DNA of 52,561 nt from a bacterium (GTDB lineage Bacteria; Sysuimicrobiota; Sysuimicrobiia; Sysuimicrobiales; Segetimicrobiaceae), in NCBI GenBank assembly GCA_035945995.1, contig DASYZR010000070.1, positions 1 to 52,561 on the forward strand. The letters run 5' to 3'. Of the stretch, positions 8,721-19,199 are shown piece after piece. Each line of letters starts with the position of its first letter. Position 1 is the first letter of the stretch. The notes under the pieces are model-generated. The model saw nothing but the letters and a program-made list of their open reading frames with translations, was not told where the DNA came from and did no database searches. Made by a program: the position numbers and the translations under genes.

Positions 8721-10007
8721 TCAGAATCGCCAGCGATAGGCGGCGCCGAGCGAGTCCTCGCTGAGGCTGATGTTTGCCGTCCCGCCGCCGAACGCGGCCG
8801 GGATCGGGCCCGTGATCGAGTTCGTGAACGCGTGCATGTAGGCCACGGTCAGCTCCCGATCCGTGGCCACCGTCCATGTGGCCCCCACGCTCACGTGGTC
8901 CGTGACCACGCCCGGGGCGAGCACGTTGAACAGCACGTTGGAAGAGGAGATCGGGTTGTCCCCATGGTCGTAGCCGGCACGAACCGTGAGCGCCGGCGTC
9001 AATTGATAGGCGATCCCCACCTTCCACACGGTGATGTCCTGCCAGCCGAACCCCGGGCCGTTGCTGCCGCCCAGGCAGTGGGATGGGTTGGTCCCGCCGA
9101 ACGCCGGGCATCCGAAGAGATTGGACATCGGATTCGCCACGGCCGGCACCCCACTGTACTGAATCCGCTCGACGTCCGCGGCGATCGTGGTCTTGGGGTT
9201 CATCTCGACGGCGACGCCGGCCGCGTAGCTGGCCGGGATATCGAACTCACCCTGATTGGCGAACAGGCCCTGATAGTTGCCGAACCTGCTCATCGTCGTC
9301 ACGGTCTGGTACGTCGCGCCGAGGGTCACGGTCGGGCTGATCTGGCCGATCCAGCCGATGCGCAGGCCCCAGCCGGTGGCGGTGTCCTGGCCCTTGTTCG
9401 TCACGTGCCCCGCGCTGGTGGACACGAAGGGATTGTCGAAATTTTGAAGGCCGTAGGCCGAAAACATCTGGTAGGCGAAGTTTAGGGAGATGCCGACCGA
9501 GTTCGACGCGTTGATCTTCCAGGCGAAGGTCGGGGCGATGATGAGCTGCGAGAGATCCACGCCCGCGGGCGACGTCCCAAACAGCGGGATGGCCGTCGTG
9601 TAGGACGTGTTCATGCCGCCGTTGCCGTACACGGCGATGCCGAGCGACATCCTGTCGTTCAGCATGCGGTTGTAGCCGAACTGCGGGATGATAAAGCTGC
9701 TGTTGCCGTTTCCGTCATAGGTCCCGTTCGCCCCGGCACCGCTGCCGCTGATTACCGTGCTCCGTTGCGGCCGGAAGAAGGTCACCCCAAACACCGTGCA
9801 GTTGCCGACCAGCACCATGCCGGCCGGGTTGGTCGCGGCGGCGAGACAGTCTTGGGGATAGGCGACGCCGGCGCCCCCCATCCCCGATTCGTACAGGCTG
9901 TAGCCGTGGCTGAAGTATCCGTTCGTCGCATACGCCGATGGAGCCGCAAGAACCACCGCGACCGCCAGCACTACGAGCGCGAGCCTGGAGCGACTCCCCA
10001 ACGCCAT
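8721..10007 (-). CDS. FadL/TodX-family outer membrane transport protein
   Basis: A 428-residue beta-barrel channel of the OMPP1/FadL/TodX family, which moves hydrophobic compounds such as fatty acids or aromatics across the outer membrane. A signal peptide (about 1-26, ending PSAYA) is followed by the family N-terminus NGYFSHGYSLYESGMGGAGVA and AATNPAGM. The protein ends in aromatic F (YRWRF), as barrel proteins do for assembly. I began it at the ATG at 10007; the much longer open frame upstream runs through citrate synthase in another frame. It implies an outer membrane in this organism. The substrate is not predictable. Confidence 0.88.
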   Translation of the reverse strand: MALGSRSRLALVVLAVAVVLAAPSAYATNGYFSHGYSLYESGMGGAGVAYPQDCLAAATNPAGMVLVGNCTVFGVTFFRPQRSTVISGSGAGANGTYDGNGNSSFIIPQFGYNRMLNDRMSLGIAVYGNGGMNTSYTTAIPLFGTSPAGVDLSQLIIAPTFAWKINASNSVGISLNFAYQMFSAYGLQNFDNPFVSTSAGHVTNKGQDTATGWGLRIGWIGQISPTVTLGATYQTVTTMSRFGNYQGLFANQGEFDIPASYAAGVAVEMNPKTTIAADVERIQYSGVPAVANPMSNLFGCPAFGGTNPSHCLGGSNGPGFGWQDITVWKVGIAYQLTPALTVRAGYDHGDNPISSSNVLFNVLAPGVVTDHVSVGATWTVATDRELTVAYMHAFTNSITGPIPAAFGGGTANISLSEDSLGAAYRWRF

Positions 10008-10090
10008 TTCGTGTCTCCCCCCTCGGCGGATCCCGTCGGTGCGGATCCGTCCTTTGGGGGGTGGGCCCGCGGGCCTACCCCCCGCCCTGC

Positions 10091-11416
<1,326 letters not shown>

Positions 11417-11432
11417 GGCGCTCCTCCTTCGA

Positions 11433-13730
11433 TCATCGCGAGTCGTGCGCGGAGGCCACCGCGCGGGAAAGCTCGGACAGCTGCGTGAGGTTCTGCGCGT
11501 CGACCACGGCGACCGCCGCGATGTCGACGATGTCCGTGACTTCCGCCCCCCGGCTCAGCACGTGCACGGGTTTGGCCATGCCCATCAAGATCGGACCGAC
11601 GGCGGTCGCGCCGCCGAGGTGCTGCAGGAGCTTGTAGGCGGCGTTGGCCGCCTCCAAGCCGGGGAAGACGAGGACGTTGGCCTGCCCCACGAGCGTGGAG
11701 AACGGGTAGTCCGCCTCCCGCAGGTCCGGGGCCACGGCCACGTCCGCCATGATCTCGCCGTCGATCATGAGGTCGGGCCGGCGGACCTTGACGAGCGCGG
11801 TCGCCTCGGCCACCTTGGCCGACCGCGGGTGGCGCGTCGAGCCGAAGTTCGAGAACGACAGCATCGCGATGCGCGGGGTGATGTTGAACTCGCTCGCCTT
11901 CTCCGCGGCCATGATGGCGATGTCGGCCAGCTCCTCCGCCGTCGGATCGACGTTGACTGTGGGATCGGCGAGCAGATACGGACGGCCTTCCAACAGGAGG
12001 AGGTACAGGCCCGCGACCCGCGAAACGCCGCGAGCCGGGCCGATGACCTGCAGGGCGGGCCGGATCACGTCCGGGTAGTGGTAGGTGAGCCCCGCGACAA
12101 ACGCGTCGGCGTCGCCCGCGCGGACCATCATCGCTCCGAAGTAGTTGGGCTGCTCCGCGAGCGACCGGGCCTCGCGCAGCGTGATCCCCTTCCGCCGCCG
12201 CGCGTCATAGAAGGCGGCGGCGTAGGCCGCGCGTTTCGGCGAGGCCTGGGGCGTGACGATCTCCATAGGGACGGCGACGCCCAGCTCCTCGATTCGCGCG
12301 CGGATCACGTCCTCGCGGCCGAGGAGAATCGGATGCCCGACGCCGTCGCGGGCGATCTTCGCGGCGGCGCGGATGACCTTCGGCTCCTCCCCCTCCGAGA
12401 AGACGACACGCCGGGGCGAGGCCTGGGCTTTGCGCATCACGACGCCCATGACTTCCCAGCCCCGGGTGAGGCGACGGCTCAGCTCGTCGCGGTAGGCGGC
12501 GAGATCCACCGTCCGGCGGGCAACCCCGGAGGCCATCGCGGCGCCGGCCACGGCCGGCGCCACCCACAGCGGCACCCGCGGGTCCACGGGCTTGGGGAGG
12601 ATGTAATCGGCCCCGAAGCGGAGCCGCTCGAGCCCGTAGGCCCGCAGCACCACATCCGGCACCTCTTCTTTGGCCAGCGCCGCGAGCGCCCGGGCCGCCG
12701 CGATCTTCATCTCGTCATTGATCGCGCGCGCCCGCACGTCCAAGGCGCCCCGGAAGATGAACGGGAACCCCAGCACGTTGTTGACCTGGTTCGGGTCGTC
12801 GGAGCGGCCGCTCGCCACGATCGCGTCCGGACGGACCGCACGGGCGTCGGCGTAGGTGATCTCCGGATCGGGGTTGGCCAGGGCGAAGATGATCGGCCGC
12901 TCCGCCATCGACCGGACCATCTCGCGGGAGACGATGCCCGCAATCGACAATCCCATGAACACGTCCGCCGCGACGAACGCGTCGGCGAGCGTGCGCGCGG
13001 ACGTCTCCGCCGCCAGCCGCGCCTTGTACGGATTCATCCCCTCGGTGCGTCCGGCGTAGACGACGCCCTTCGTGTCCACCAGCAGGATGTTCTCGCGGCG
13101 CATGCCGAGCTTGATGAACAGCTCGGCCGACGCGATGGCGGCTGCGCCCGCGCCGCTGATCACGAGACGGACCTCCTCGATGCGCTTCCCCACCAACTCG
13201 AGAGCGTTGAGCAGCCCGGCCGCCGTGATGATCGCCGTCCCGTGCTGGTCGTCGTGGAAGACGGGGATGTCCACGAGCTGCCTGAGCCGCTCCTCGACGA
13301 GGAAGCACTCCGGCGCCTTGATGTCCTCGAGGTTGATCCCGCCGAAGGTCGGCGCCAGCGCCTGCGCGACGCGCACGAGGCCGTCGGGATCGGTGGCGTC
13401 GACCTCGATGTCGAACGCGTCGATGTCGGCGAACCGCTTGAACAGGAGCGCCTTGCCTTCCATCACCGGTTTTGCGGCCGCGGGTCCCACGTTGCCGAGG
13501 CCCAACACCGCAGTGCCGTTGGTGATCACCGCGACCAGGTTGCCCTTCGCCGTGTACGCGAACGCCTCGAGGGGATCCCGGTGGATCTCGCGCACGGGTT
13601 CGGCGACGCCCGGCGTGTAGGCCAGCGACAGGTCGCGCTGCGTGGCGCACGGTTTCGTGATCGCGATGGCGATCTTCCCCGACCGGCCCTTCCGGTGGTA
13701 CTCGAGCGCATCCTCACGCTGAATCGGCAT
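11433..13730 (-). CDS. maeB: Malic enzyme with C-terminal phosphotransacetylase-like domain (MaeB type)
   Basis: Oxidatively decarboxylates malate to pyruvate, probably with NADP. The N-terminal malic half (about 1-420) shows [32 protein letters not shown] and the nucleotide fold [11 protein letters not shown]. The C-terminal half (about 430-765) resembles phosphate acetyltransferase, as in E. coli MaeB, where it is regulatory and binds acetyl-CoA rather than catalysing. The start at 13730 has a well-spaced GAGGGGGG; an alternative ATG at 13736 is too close to it. With citrate synthase and PFOR it links C4 acids to acetyl-CoA. Confidence 0.94.
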   Translation of the reverse strand: MPIQREDALEYHRKGRSGKIAIAITKPCATQRDLSLAYTPGVAEPVREIHRDPLEAFAYTAKGNLVAVITNGTAVLGLGNVGPAAAKPVMEGKALLFKRFADIDAFDIEVDATDPDGLVRVAQALAPTFGGINLEDIKAPECFLVEERLRQLVDIPVFHDDQHGTAIITAAGLLNALELVGKRIEEVRLVISGAGAAAIASAELFIKLGMRRENILLVDTKGVVYAGRTEGMNPYKARLAAETSARTLADAFVAADVFMGLSIAGIVSREMVRSMAERPIIFALANPDPEITYADARAVRPDAIVASGRSDDPNQVNNVLGFPFIFRGALDVRARAINDEMKIAAARALAALAKEEVPDVVLRAYGLERLRFGADYILPKPVDPRVPLWVAPAVAGAAMASGVARRTVDLAAYRDELSRRLTRGWEVMGVVMRKAQASPRRVVFSEGEEPKVIRAAAKIARDGVGHPILLGREDVIRARIEELGVAVPMEIVTPQASPKRAAYAAAFYDARRRKGITLREARSLAEQPNYFGAMMVRAGDADAFVAGLTYHYPDVIRPALQVIGPARGVSRVAGLYLLLLEGRPYLLADPTVNVDPTAEELADIAIMAAEKASEFNITPRIAMLSFSNFGSTRHPRSAKVAEATALVKVRRPDLMIDGEIMADVAVAPDLREADYPFSTLVGQANVLVFPGLEAANAAYKLLQHLGGATAVGPILMGMAKPVHVLSRGAEVTDIVDIAAVAVVDAQNLTQLSELSRAVASAHDSR

Positions 13731-13736
13731 AACCAT

Positions 13737-14056
13737 CCCCCCTCAACGAGGCGCGCGATTCGCCGAGATAGCGGCACGCGCAGGCACGCCCGGCGGGCCA
13801 CCCGCGCCCCGAACATGCGGCGCCTCTGTCACCGAGTATGGCGGTCGCCACTCCCGCGCCATATCAGGCGGATACACGATTGCGCGTGGGTCCCGCGCCC
13901 GATACTCGCGCACCTGCGCACGGGCGTCTGCGAACCCGACCGGCGCCCCCGTACGCCCCGGATTACGATCAGGCCTTGACCGGATGGTGTATACTCTAGG
14001 GAGTATGGTACGTTACGGGACGACGAAATCCGCTCGATTGGTGAGGAGGGAGTGCT
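13737..14056. other. Divergent intergenic region between maeB and the hsp20 operon
   Basis: This 320-base spacer holds the promoters of two divergent operons. The right part is less GC-rich than its surroundings and contains TTGACC (13976-13981), a palindrome (13991-14006) and GAGGAGGG (14043-14050), the Shine-Dalgarno of hsp20. I see no convincing gene; the antisense frames across it have no good ribosome site. Confidence 0.6.
13991..14006. promoter_or_regulatory. CsoR/CstR-type operator candidate upstream of the hsp20 operon
   Basis: ATACTC-TAGG-GAGTAT, a perfect 6-base inverted repeat 51 bases before the hsp20 start. It overlaps TATACT, a possible -10. CsoR-family operators are typically A/T-flanked C/G-tract palindromes of this form. 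The last gene of the downstream operon is a CsoR-family repressor, so autoregulation is the simplest reading. A near copy is at 8620-8635. Confidence 0.6.
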
Positions 14057-14488
14057 GTGGCCATGATGCGGGGAGCACCGTGGTGGGCCGGCGGCGTCCG
14101 GCCGCGTCTCCGGTGGCGGCATCGCACACAGACCGGCTGGGAGCCGTTCGCCGAGTTCCGGTTTGCGCCGCCGGTGGATCTGCATGAGACCGGCGAGAGC
14201 GTGGTGGTCACCGTTGATCTGCCGGGGGTGAAACGGGAGGATCTCGAGATCTCCGTCGAGGGTGACAGCCTCCTCGTGCTGAAGGGACGGCGCTCCGCCG
14301 GTGAGTCACAGGGGCCCGAGTACGTGTGCTGCGAGCGGCCGGTCGGGCGGTTCGCACGGGAGATCGAGCTACCCGCCCCCGTGGACGCCGGCCGCGTGAG
14401 GGCCACGCTCCGCGACGGCGTGCTGGAACTCATTCTGCCGAAGAGCCGGGCCGCGCTCCCCCATCGGATCGCGGTGGCGGCGGACTAG
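14057..14488 (+). CDS. Small heat shock protein, Hsp20/alpha-crystallin family
   Basis: ATP-independent chaperone that holds unfolding proteins. The alpha-crystallin domain runs from about residue 35 to 135 with VDLHETGESVVVTVDLPGV and VKREDLEISVEGDSLLVLKG; the conserved end is ATLRDGVLELILPKS. The protein has 143 residues from GTG at 14057, preceded by GAGGAGGG at good spacing; ATG at 14063 is the alternative. It is the first gene of a five-gene operon ending with a CsoR-family repressor. Confidence 0.92.
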   Translation: MAMMRGAPWWAGGVRPRLRWRHRTQTGWEPFAEFRFAPPVDLHETGESVVVTVDLPGVKREDLEISVEGDSLLVLKGRRSAGESQGPEYVCCERPVGRFAREIELPAPVDAGRVRATLRDGVLELILPKSRAALPHRIAVAAD

Positions 14489-14505
14489 AAAAGGAGGAAG
14501 CCACG

Positions 14506-14718
14506 ATGCGAGGTTGCGTAGGCTCGGGGGATCGAATGGTTCGCGTCTTGATCGGGATCATCGCGCTTCTCGTCGGCCTGGCTCTGCGCGGGACCATCGG
14601 GACCGGCTGGGCGTATGTCGCAGACATCGTCGGCGCAATCGCGCTGCTCACCGGACTCGCCGGATACTGCCCGCTGTACGCAGTACTCGGCGTGCGCACG
14701 TGCGGCAGGCCCGCGTAA
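14506..14718 (+). CDS. DUF2892 (YgaP-type) small membrane protein
   Basis: A 70-residue protein with two membrane helices (about 12-28 and 34-52) and the DUF2892 pattern: DRMVRVLIGIIALL, then ALLTGLAGYCPLYAVLGVRTCG. The two cysteines in GYCPLY and RTCG are conserved in the family. In other bacteria this domain is attached to, or encoded beside, rhodanese-type sulfur-transfer proteins, which fits the redox and sulfur theme of this operon. AAGGAGG precedes the ATG by 8 bases. Its molecular role is unknown. Confidence 0.82.
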   Translation: MRGCVGSGDRMVRVLIGIIALLVGLALRGTIGTGWAYVADIVGAIALLTGLAGYCPLYAVLGVRTCGRPA

Positions 14719-14769
14719 CGCGACACCGGCGTCCCTGAGAGGTCGCGAAAGGACCAAGGAGGCAACCAG

Positions 14770-15480
14770 ATGACATTGCTCAAGCCCGCGGACGCGGCGG
14801 CGGTGCGCCGCCGATTCCAGGACGGCCTGCGCGACGACGTGGCGATCGAATTCTTCACATCCTCGTCGAGCGGCCTGGCCGTCCCCGGATGGGAGTGCGA
14901 GCTCTGCCCGATGACGCGGCAACTGCTCGAAGAGCTCGTGGCGCTGGATCCCAGGTTGAAGCTCGAGGTCCGCAGCGCCGCCGCCGAGCCAACCGGCGGA
15001 GGCGCGCTTCCGGTCGAACGCATCCCGGCCGTTCTCCTCGGCCGCAACGGGCGTTCAGGCACGAGTTCAGGGATCCGGTTTTACGGCATCCCCTCGGGCT
15101 ACGAGTTTGCGGCGCTGATCGACGATCTCATCGCCGTCTCCCGAAGCGACAGCGGGCTGGCGCCGGAGACCAGGGCGGCGCTCGCAACGCTCGCCCGGGA
15201 CGTCCACCTCCAGGTGTTCGTAACGCCGACCTGTCCCTATTGCCCGGGGGCCAGCCGCCTGGCGCACGCGATGGCGCTCGAATCGCCGCGGGTACGCGCC
15301 GACGTCATCGAGTCGATGGAGTTCCCGGCGCTCGCCGACCGGTACGGCGTGTACGGAGTCCCGAAGATCGTACTCAACGAGGCCCGGAGCTTCGAGGGCG
15401 CGCTGCCGGAGCCGGCCTTCCTCGAACAGGTCATGGCCGCCGCGGCGGCGGACGCCGCTCCCGCGGCAAGGGGTGAGTGA
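14770..15480 (+). CDS. Two-CXXC thioredoxin-fold protein (glutaredoxin-like, PDO type)
   Basis: A 236-residue protein with two tandem thioredoxin folds, like the protein disulfide oxidoreductases of thermophiles. The N-terminal unit has CELC at 43-46; the C-terminal unit has CPYC at 155-158. Both units carry a following cis-proline segment (RIPAVLL; YGVPKIVLN). Proteins of this type reduce disulfides, or peroxiredoxins and alkyl hydroperoxide reductase. It has an AAGGAGG ribosome site and its stop lies 2 bases before the next ATG. The substrate is not known; polysulfide or disulfide reduction would suit the neighbours. Confidence 0.85.
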   Translation: MTLLKPADAAAVRRRFQDGLRDDVAIEFFTSSSSGLAVPGWECELCPMTRQLLEELVALDPRLKLEVRSAAAEPTGGGALPVERIPAVLLGRNGRSGTSSGIRFYGIPSGYEFAALIDDLIAVSRSDSGLAPETRAALATLARDVHLQVFVTPTCPYCPGASRLAHAMALESPRVRADVIESMEFPALADRYGVYGVPKIVLNEARSFEGALPEPAFLEQVMAAAAADAAPAARGE

Positions 15481-15482
15481 CG

Positions 15483-15953
15483 ATGCAGGTGCAGGCGCGG
15501 TGGACGTCCGGCATGCGATTCGAAGGGACGAACGCGGACGGGCTGAGCGTGACGATGGACGCTCATCCCGAACACGGCGGCGCCGGAGGCGGGCCGGCGC
15601 CGATGGAGACCCTGCTCCTCGCGCTTGCCGGGTGCACCGGCGCGGACGTGGTCTCGATCCTCCGGAAGATGCGCGCTCCGTTGGATCGCTTCACGATCGA
15701 AGTACACGCCGACCGGGCGGCGGAGCATCCCCGGGTGCTCACCGCGATCCATCTGCGCTACGATGCCGCAGGACGCGGGCTGCAGCCGGACCAGGTGAAA
15801 AAAGCAGTCGCCCTGTCCCAGGAGAAATACTGCTCAGTGTCGGCCATGCTGCGCCGGGCCACCCCCATCACCTACGACGTCGTCGTGACCGACACGAGCG
15901 CCGGCTCGGAAGGCGCGCGGGCCCACGCCCCGGCCGCGGGGCAGGCCGGATAG
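15483..15953 (+). CDS. OsmC family protein (cysteine form)
   Basis: OsmC/Ohr-fold protein; relatives reduce organic peroxides through a pair of cysteines. The first cysteine is in LALAGCTGADVV (about residue 51) and the second in QEKYCSVSAML (about 120), the arrangement of the YhfA-like branch. It has 156 residues from the ATG at 15483, preceded by GGGGTGA; a GTG at 15477 would overlap the previous stop. It lies between the thioredoxin-fold gene and the CsoR-family gene. Compare the second OsmC gene at 36489-36950, which has TGA at the first cysteine. Confidence 0.9.
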   Translation: MQVQARWTSGMRFEGTNADGLSVTMDAHPEHGGAGGGPAPMETLLLALAGCTGADVVSILRKMRAPLDRFTIEVHADRAAEHPRVLTAIHLRYDAAGRGLQPDQVKKAVALSQEKYCSVSAMLRRATPITYDVVVTDTSAGSEGARAHAPAAGQAG

Positions 15954-15980
15954 CCGACATCGTCACCGAGGAGCGAGTGC

Positions 15981-16265
15981 ATGGCCGCGACGTTACGGCT
16001 CGAGAAAGACACCGAAGCCGCGATCCAGGCGCGCCTGAGGCGAGTCGAAGGGCAGGTCGCCGGCCTGCAGCGGATGCTGGCGCAAGGACGCGACTGCACG
16101 GAAATCGCCCAGCAGGTCGCCGCCGCGCGGGCGGCGCTGGACCGCGTGGCCATCGACCTCATCGCGGCGGGCCTCGAGCAATGCGTGCGGATGGAGGCGG
16201 ACGGCAAGCCCCAGGCGGCCGGCGCGCTCGCGAAACTGAGACAGACGTTCTTGATGTTCAGATAG
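15981..16265 (+). CDS. CsoR/FrmR/CstR-family metal- or thiol-sensing repressor
   Basis: A 94-residue all-helical DUF156 repressor. The core RLRRVEGQVAGLQRML is at residues 18-33. The sensing residues are C39 and C68, spaced 29 apart. At position 64, where copper-sensing CsoR has histidine, this protein has glycine. The C-x-C pattern without histidine is that of CstR, which senses persulfides or polysulfides, rather than of CsoR (copper) or FrmR (formaldehyde, Cys-His). With the adjacent thioredoxin-fold, OsmC and DUF2892 genes, a reactive-sulfur sensor is the best guess. It ends the operon and probably binds the palindrome at 13991-14006. Confidence 0.88.
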   Translation: MAATLRLEKDTEAAIQARLRRVEGQVAGLQRMLAQGRDCTEIAQQVAAARAALDRVAIDLIAAGLEQCVRMEADGKPQAAGALAKLRQTFLMFR

Positions 16266-16282
16266 ACCGGCGGGACGACCGG

Positions 16283-18625
16283 TCAGCCCACCCCGAATCG
16301 TCGGAAGACGCGCATCTTCACGGTATCCGCGGCGGCGAGGTACGCCGCGGCGAGGCCCAAAAGGCTCAGCACGGTCGTGGGGGCGACCGGCGCCATGAGC
16401 CAGCCCCGGGTCGCCAGCAGGCCGACGGCGAGCAGGTCCCCCGCCGTGCTCGCGACCAGCCACAGGCCCGGCCGCGTCCCCCAGAAGCGCCGGCGCTCGC
16501 GCACGAGATAGACGGTGGCCTGCCCGCTCGCGACCAGCCAGACAAAGACGACGGTCTGGAGCGCGGGAACGGGCAGCCGGAGCGCATACCGCCCCACCCC
16601 GACAACCGCAAACGAAAAGCAGAGCAAGATCAGGGCGATGCCGAGGGCCGCGCCGACCAGGGACCGGACGTCCCAGCGATCGGGCATCGCGCTGAACGAG
16701 ACCCGGTCGGTCGCGATCGACATCGTCACGAAGTCGTTCGCGAACAGGAGCAGAACGATCAGCAGCGGCGTCGTGACGAAGATGCCGGCCCAGATCAGGC
16801 CGACGCTCAGCAACACGGAGATTTCGATCGTCTTCACGATCTTGTTGAGGGTATAGGTCAGCATCCGCTGGTGGATGCGCCGGCTGGTCTCCACGGCGGC
16901 CACGATGTTGACGAGGCCGGGCGACATCAGCACCAGGCTCGCGGCGGCTTTGGCGACTTCGGTCGCCTGCGCCACGGCGATCCCGACCTCGGCCTGCTTG
17001 AGCGCGGGCGCATCGTTGACGCCGTCGCCGGTCATCCCGACGACGTGTCCGGCCCGCTGCAGGGTTTGAACGAGACGAAACTTTCCCTCGGGCAGCAGCC
17101 TCGCGAAGATGTCGTGCTCGAGCGGCCGGCCGTTCGCGTCGCCGTGGGCCCAGGCCCGCGTGCCCAGGCCGACCTGCGTCGCGACCGCCCGGGCCGTCGC
17201 GACGTTGTCCCCCGTCAGCATCAGCACGCGTATGCCGAGATCGCGAAGACGCTGCACGAGCGCCCTGGAATCGGGCCGGGCCGGATCGTCCAGCGCGAGC
17301 AGACCCGCCAGCGCCATGGCGCCTTCGGGCCCCACGGCCACCGCGAGCACGCGGGCGCCGCCAGCGGCGATGCGCTCGACCGCCTGCTGCGCGCCCGCCG
17401 GTACGGTCTGAAGAAGCGGGAGCATCACCTGGAACGCGCCCTTGAGGACCTGCGTCGTCCCGCCCGACTCGCCGAGCACGGCGCCGGACCGTCTGGTCGC
17501 CGGGTCGAATGGAATGGTCCGGATGCGCCCCGGGGCCGCCGCGGCGAGGCCCCGCGTCCGGGCCGCGCCGAGGATCGCGAGATCGATCGGGTCCTGGGTC
17601 GCCTCGTCGCATGCGAGCGCGGCGACGCGGAGAAGCTCGTCTTCCGTGTACGGCGGGAACGGTGAGAGTCCCGAGAGCGTCGGCCGATTGAGCGTCAGGG
17701 TGCCGGTCTTGTCGGCGCAGAGCACGTCCATCTGCGCCGCTTCCTCGATCGCCGAGAGACGGGTCACCAACACCCCGCGTCCGGCCAGTTCGAGCGACCC
17801 CAGGGCGGTGGCGAGCGTGAAAGTCGCCGGCAGGGCCACCGGGATCGCGGCGATGAGGATAATCAGGGCGAACGGCACGAGCTCGCCCGGGGGGAACCCC
17901 GCCCAGAATCCGTAGAGGAACACCCCGGCCACCACGACGAGATCGATGACAACAAGCGACCGGACGATCCCGGCGATGAGAACTTCCAGATGCCCCGGGA
18001 TCCGCGCCGCGCGCACCAACGCCGCGGTCTTCCCGAAGGCCGTCTGCGCCCCGGTCGCGGTGATTTCGCCGGTGGCCTCGCCGCGCCGTACGATCGCACC
18101 GGCGTAGGTCGACCTGCCGGGATCAGCGTCCACGGGCAGGGACTCGCCGGTGAGCGCGGATTGATCGAGGAGCACCTGCCCGTCAACGATCCTCACGTCG
18201 GCCGGAACGACGTCGCCCGCCCGCAGGCGTACGACGTCGCCGGCCACGAGATCCTGCGCGGGAATCAGCGTCCAGCGGCCATCACGGCGCACCCTCGCCT
18301 GGACGGCGAGCCGCGTCCGAAGCAACGCCAGCGCCTGCTGCGCGCGCTGCTCGTGAAGAAAACTCAGAACGGCGTTGAACACCAGCAGGAGGGCGAAGAC
18401 CAGCGCCTCGAGTCCGCGGCCCAACAGGGCTTCGAGGCCGATCGCGCACTCGAGCATCCAAGGGACCGGCGCCCAGAATTTCGCGAGCAGGGCGCGCCCG
18501 GGGCGCGAAGGCACCTCCGGCATCGCGTTGGGGCCGTACTCCCGCAGGCGGGCACGCGCGACGTCGCCGGACAGCCCGTCGGGCACAACGTGGAGGGACG
18601 ACGCCGGCTCCGAGCGTTCCCTCAC
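16283..18625 (-). CDS. P-type ATPase, plasma-membrane H+-ATPase (type IIIA) family
   Basis: A 780-residue cation pump. Visible motifs are SALTGES (actuator), PVALPATFTLATALG in the transmembrane ion site, DKTGTLT with the phosphorylated aspartate, VLMLTGDN and MTGDGVNDAPALKQAEVGIAV. The sequence around ARGVLVTRLSAIEEAA is typical of type IIIA proton-efflux pumps, known in fungi, plants, archaea and some bacteria. There is no N-terminal metal-binding domain. The start is set at GTG 18625, which overlaps the preceding universal-stress gene stop (GTGA). The transported ion is inferred from family only. Confidence 0.88.
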   Translation of the reverse strand: MRERSEPASSLHVVPDGLSGDVARARLREYGPNAMPEVPSRPGRALLAKFWAPVPWMLECAIGLEALLGRGLEALVFALLLVFNAVLSFLHEQRAQQALALLRTRLAVQARVRRDGRWTLIPAQDLVAGDVVRLRAGDVVPADVRIVDGQVLLDQSALTGESLPVDADPGRSTYAGAIVRRGEATGEITATGAQTAFGKTAALVRAARIPGHLEVLIAGIVRSLVVIDLVVVAGVFLYGFWAGFPPGELVPFALIILIAAIPVALPATFTLATALGSLELAGRGVLVTRLSAIEEAAQMDVLCADKTGTLTLNRPTLSGLSPFPPYTEDELLRVAALACDEATQDPIDLAILGAARTRGLAAAAPGRIRTIPFDPATRRSGAVLGESGGTTQVLKGAFQVMLPLLQTVPAGAQQAVERIAAGGARVLAVAVGPEGAMALAGLLALDDPARPDSRALVQRLRDLGIRVLMLTGDNVATARAVATQVGLGTRAWAHGDANGRPLEHDIFARLLPEGKFRLVQTLQRAGHVVGMTGDGVNDAPALKQAEVGIAVAQATEVAKAAASLVLMSPGLVNIVAAVETSRRIHQRMLTYTLNKIVKTIEISVLLSVGLIWAGIFVTTPLLIVLLLFANDFVTMSIATDRVSFSAMPDRWDVRSLVGAALGIALILLCFSFAVVGVGRYALRLPVPALQTVVFVWLVASGQATVYLVRERRRFWGTRPGLWLVASTAGDLLAVGLLATRGWLMAPVAPTTVLSLLGLAAAYLAAADTVKMRVFRRFGVG

Positions 18626-19059
18626 GCCTGACGAATCAACAATACCGGCACGACGGTGGTGCGCACCACGCCCTCCGCGACGCTCCCCAGCAGCAGGTGG
18701 TCGACACCGTGGCGCCCGTGGGTTCCGAGCACGATCAAATCGGCGGGCCACTGCTTGCTCGTTGCGACGATCACGTCCGGAATCCGGCCTCCCTCTTCGA
18801 TGAGCGCCGTGGTCACCGCGACGCCCGCCTGCCGGGCCCGGCCGGCGGCCCGCTCGAGAAGCGCCTGCCCGGCCTCGCGCCATTTCTCCGCCACGCCTTC
18901 GACGTACATGCCCTCGTCAAGGAGATAGAGGGGTTGGGTGTCCAGGACGTGGAGCACGTTGATCTCGGCGTTCTGGTCCTTCGCCAGCCGCAGGCCGTGG
19001 TCGAGGGCCGCGTCGCTGGACGCGCTGCCGTCGACGGGGATCAGAATGCGACGATACAC
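18622..19059 (-). CDS. Universal stress protein, UspA family
   Basis: A 145-residue single Usp domain. YRRILIPVDGS begins strand 1 and the nucleotide-binding motif is GTHGRHGVDHLLLGSVAEGV (about 112-131), the ATP-binding G-2x-G-9x-GS form. The GTG start at 19059 is where the family begins and has a purine-rich GGGAGAAGGG upstream. Its stop overlaps the ATPase start by 4 bases, so the two are translationally coupled; it may modulate the pump, though that is inference. Confidence 0.9.
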   Translation of the reverse strand: MYRRILIPVDGSASSDAALDHGLRLAKDQNAEINVLHVLDTQPLYLLDEGMYVEGVAEKWREAGQALLERAAGRARQAGVAVTTALIEEGGRIPDVIVATSKQWPADLIVLGTHGRHGVDHLLLGSVAEGVVRTTVVPVLLIRQA

Positions 19060-19199
19060 GGAATCACCCTTCTCCCCCACCTTCCTCTCCCACCTTCCTC
19101 TCCCGGAAAACCCGCCGGGATGGGCTGTTCGAGGGCGCCCCGCCGCGCGGGCCGACGACGCCGCGGGACCGGCGCGCGGCCGCGGTGAATCAGACGAGC

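Noticed and set aside
13976-13981. TTGACC as the -35 box of the hsp20 operon
   Set aside because: No acceptable -10 occurs at 16-18 bases; TATACT is only 8 bases away. I list the palindrome but not a defined promoter.
15473-17665. Plus-strand 730-codon frame running from OsmC into the ATPase region
   Set aside because: It crosses several real genes in wrong frames and is R/G/A-rich without domains.
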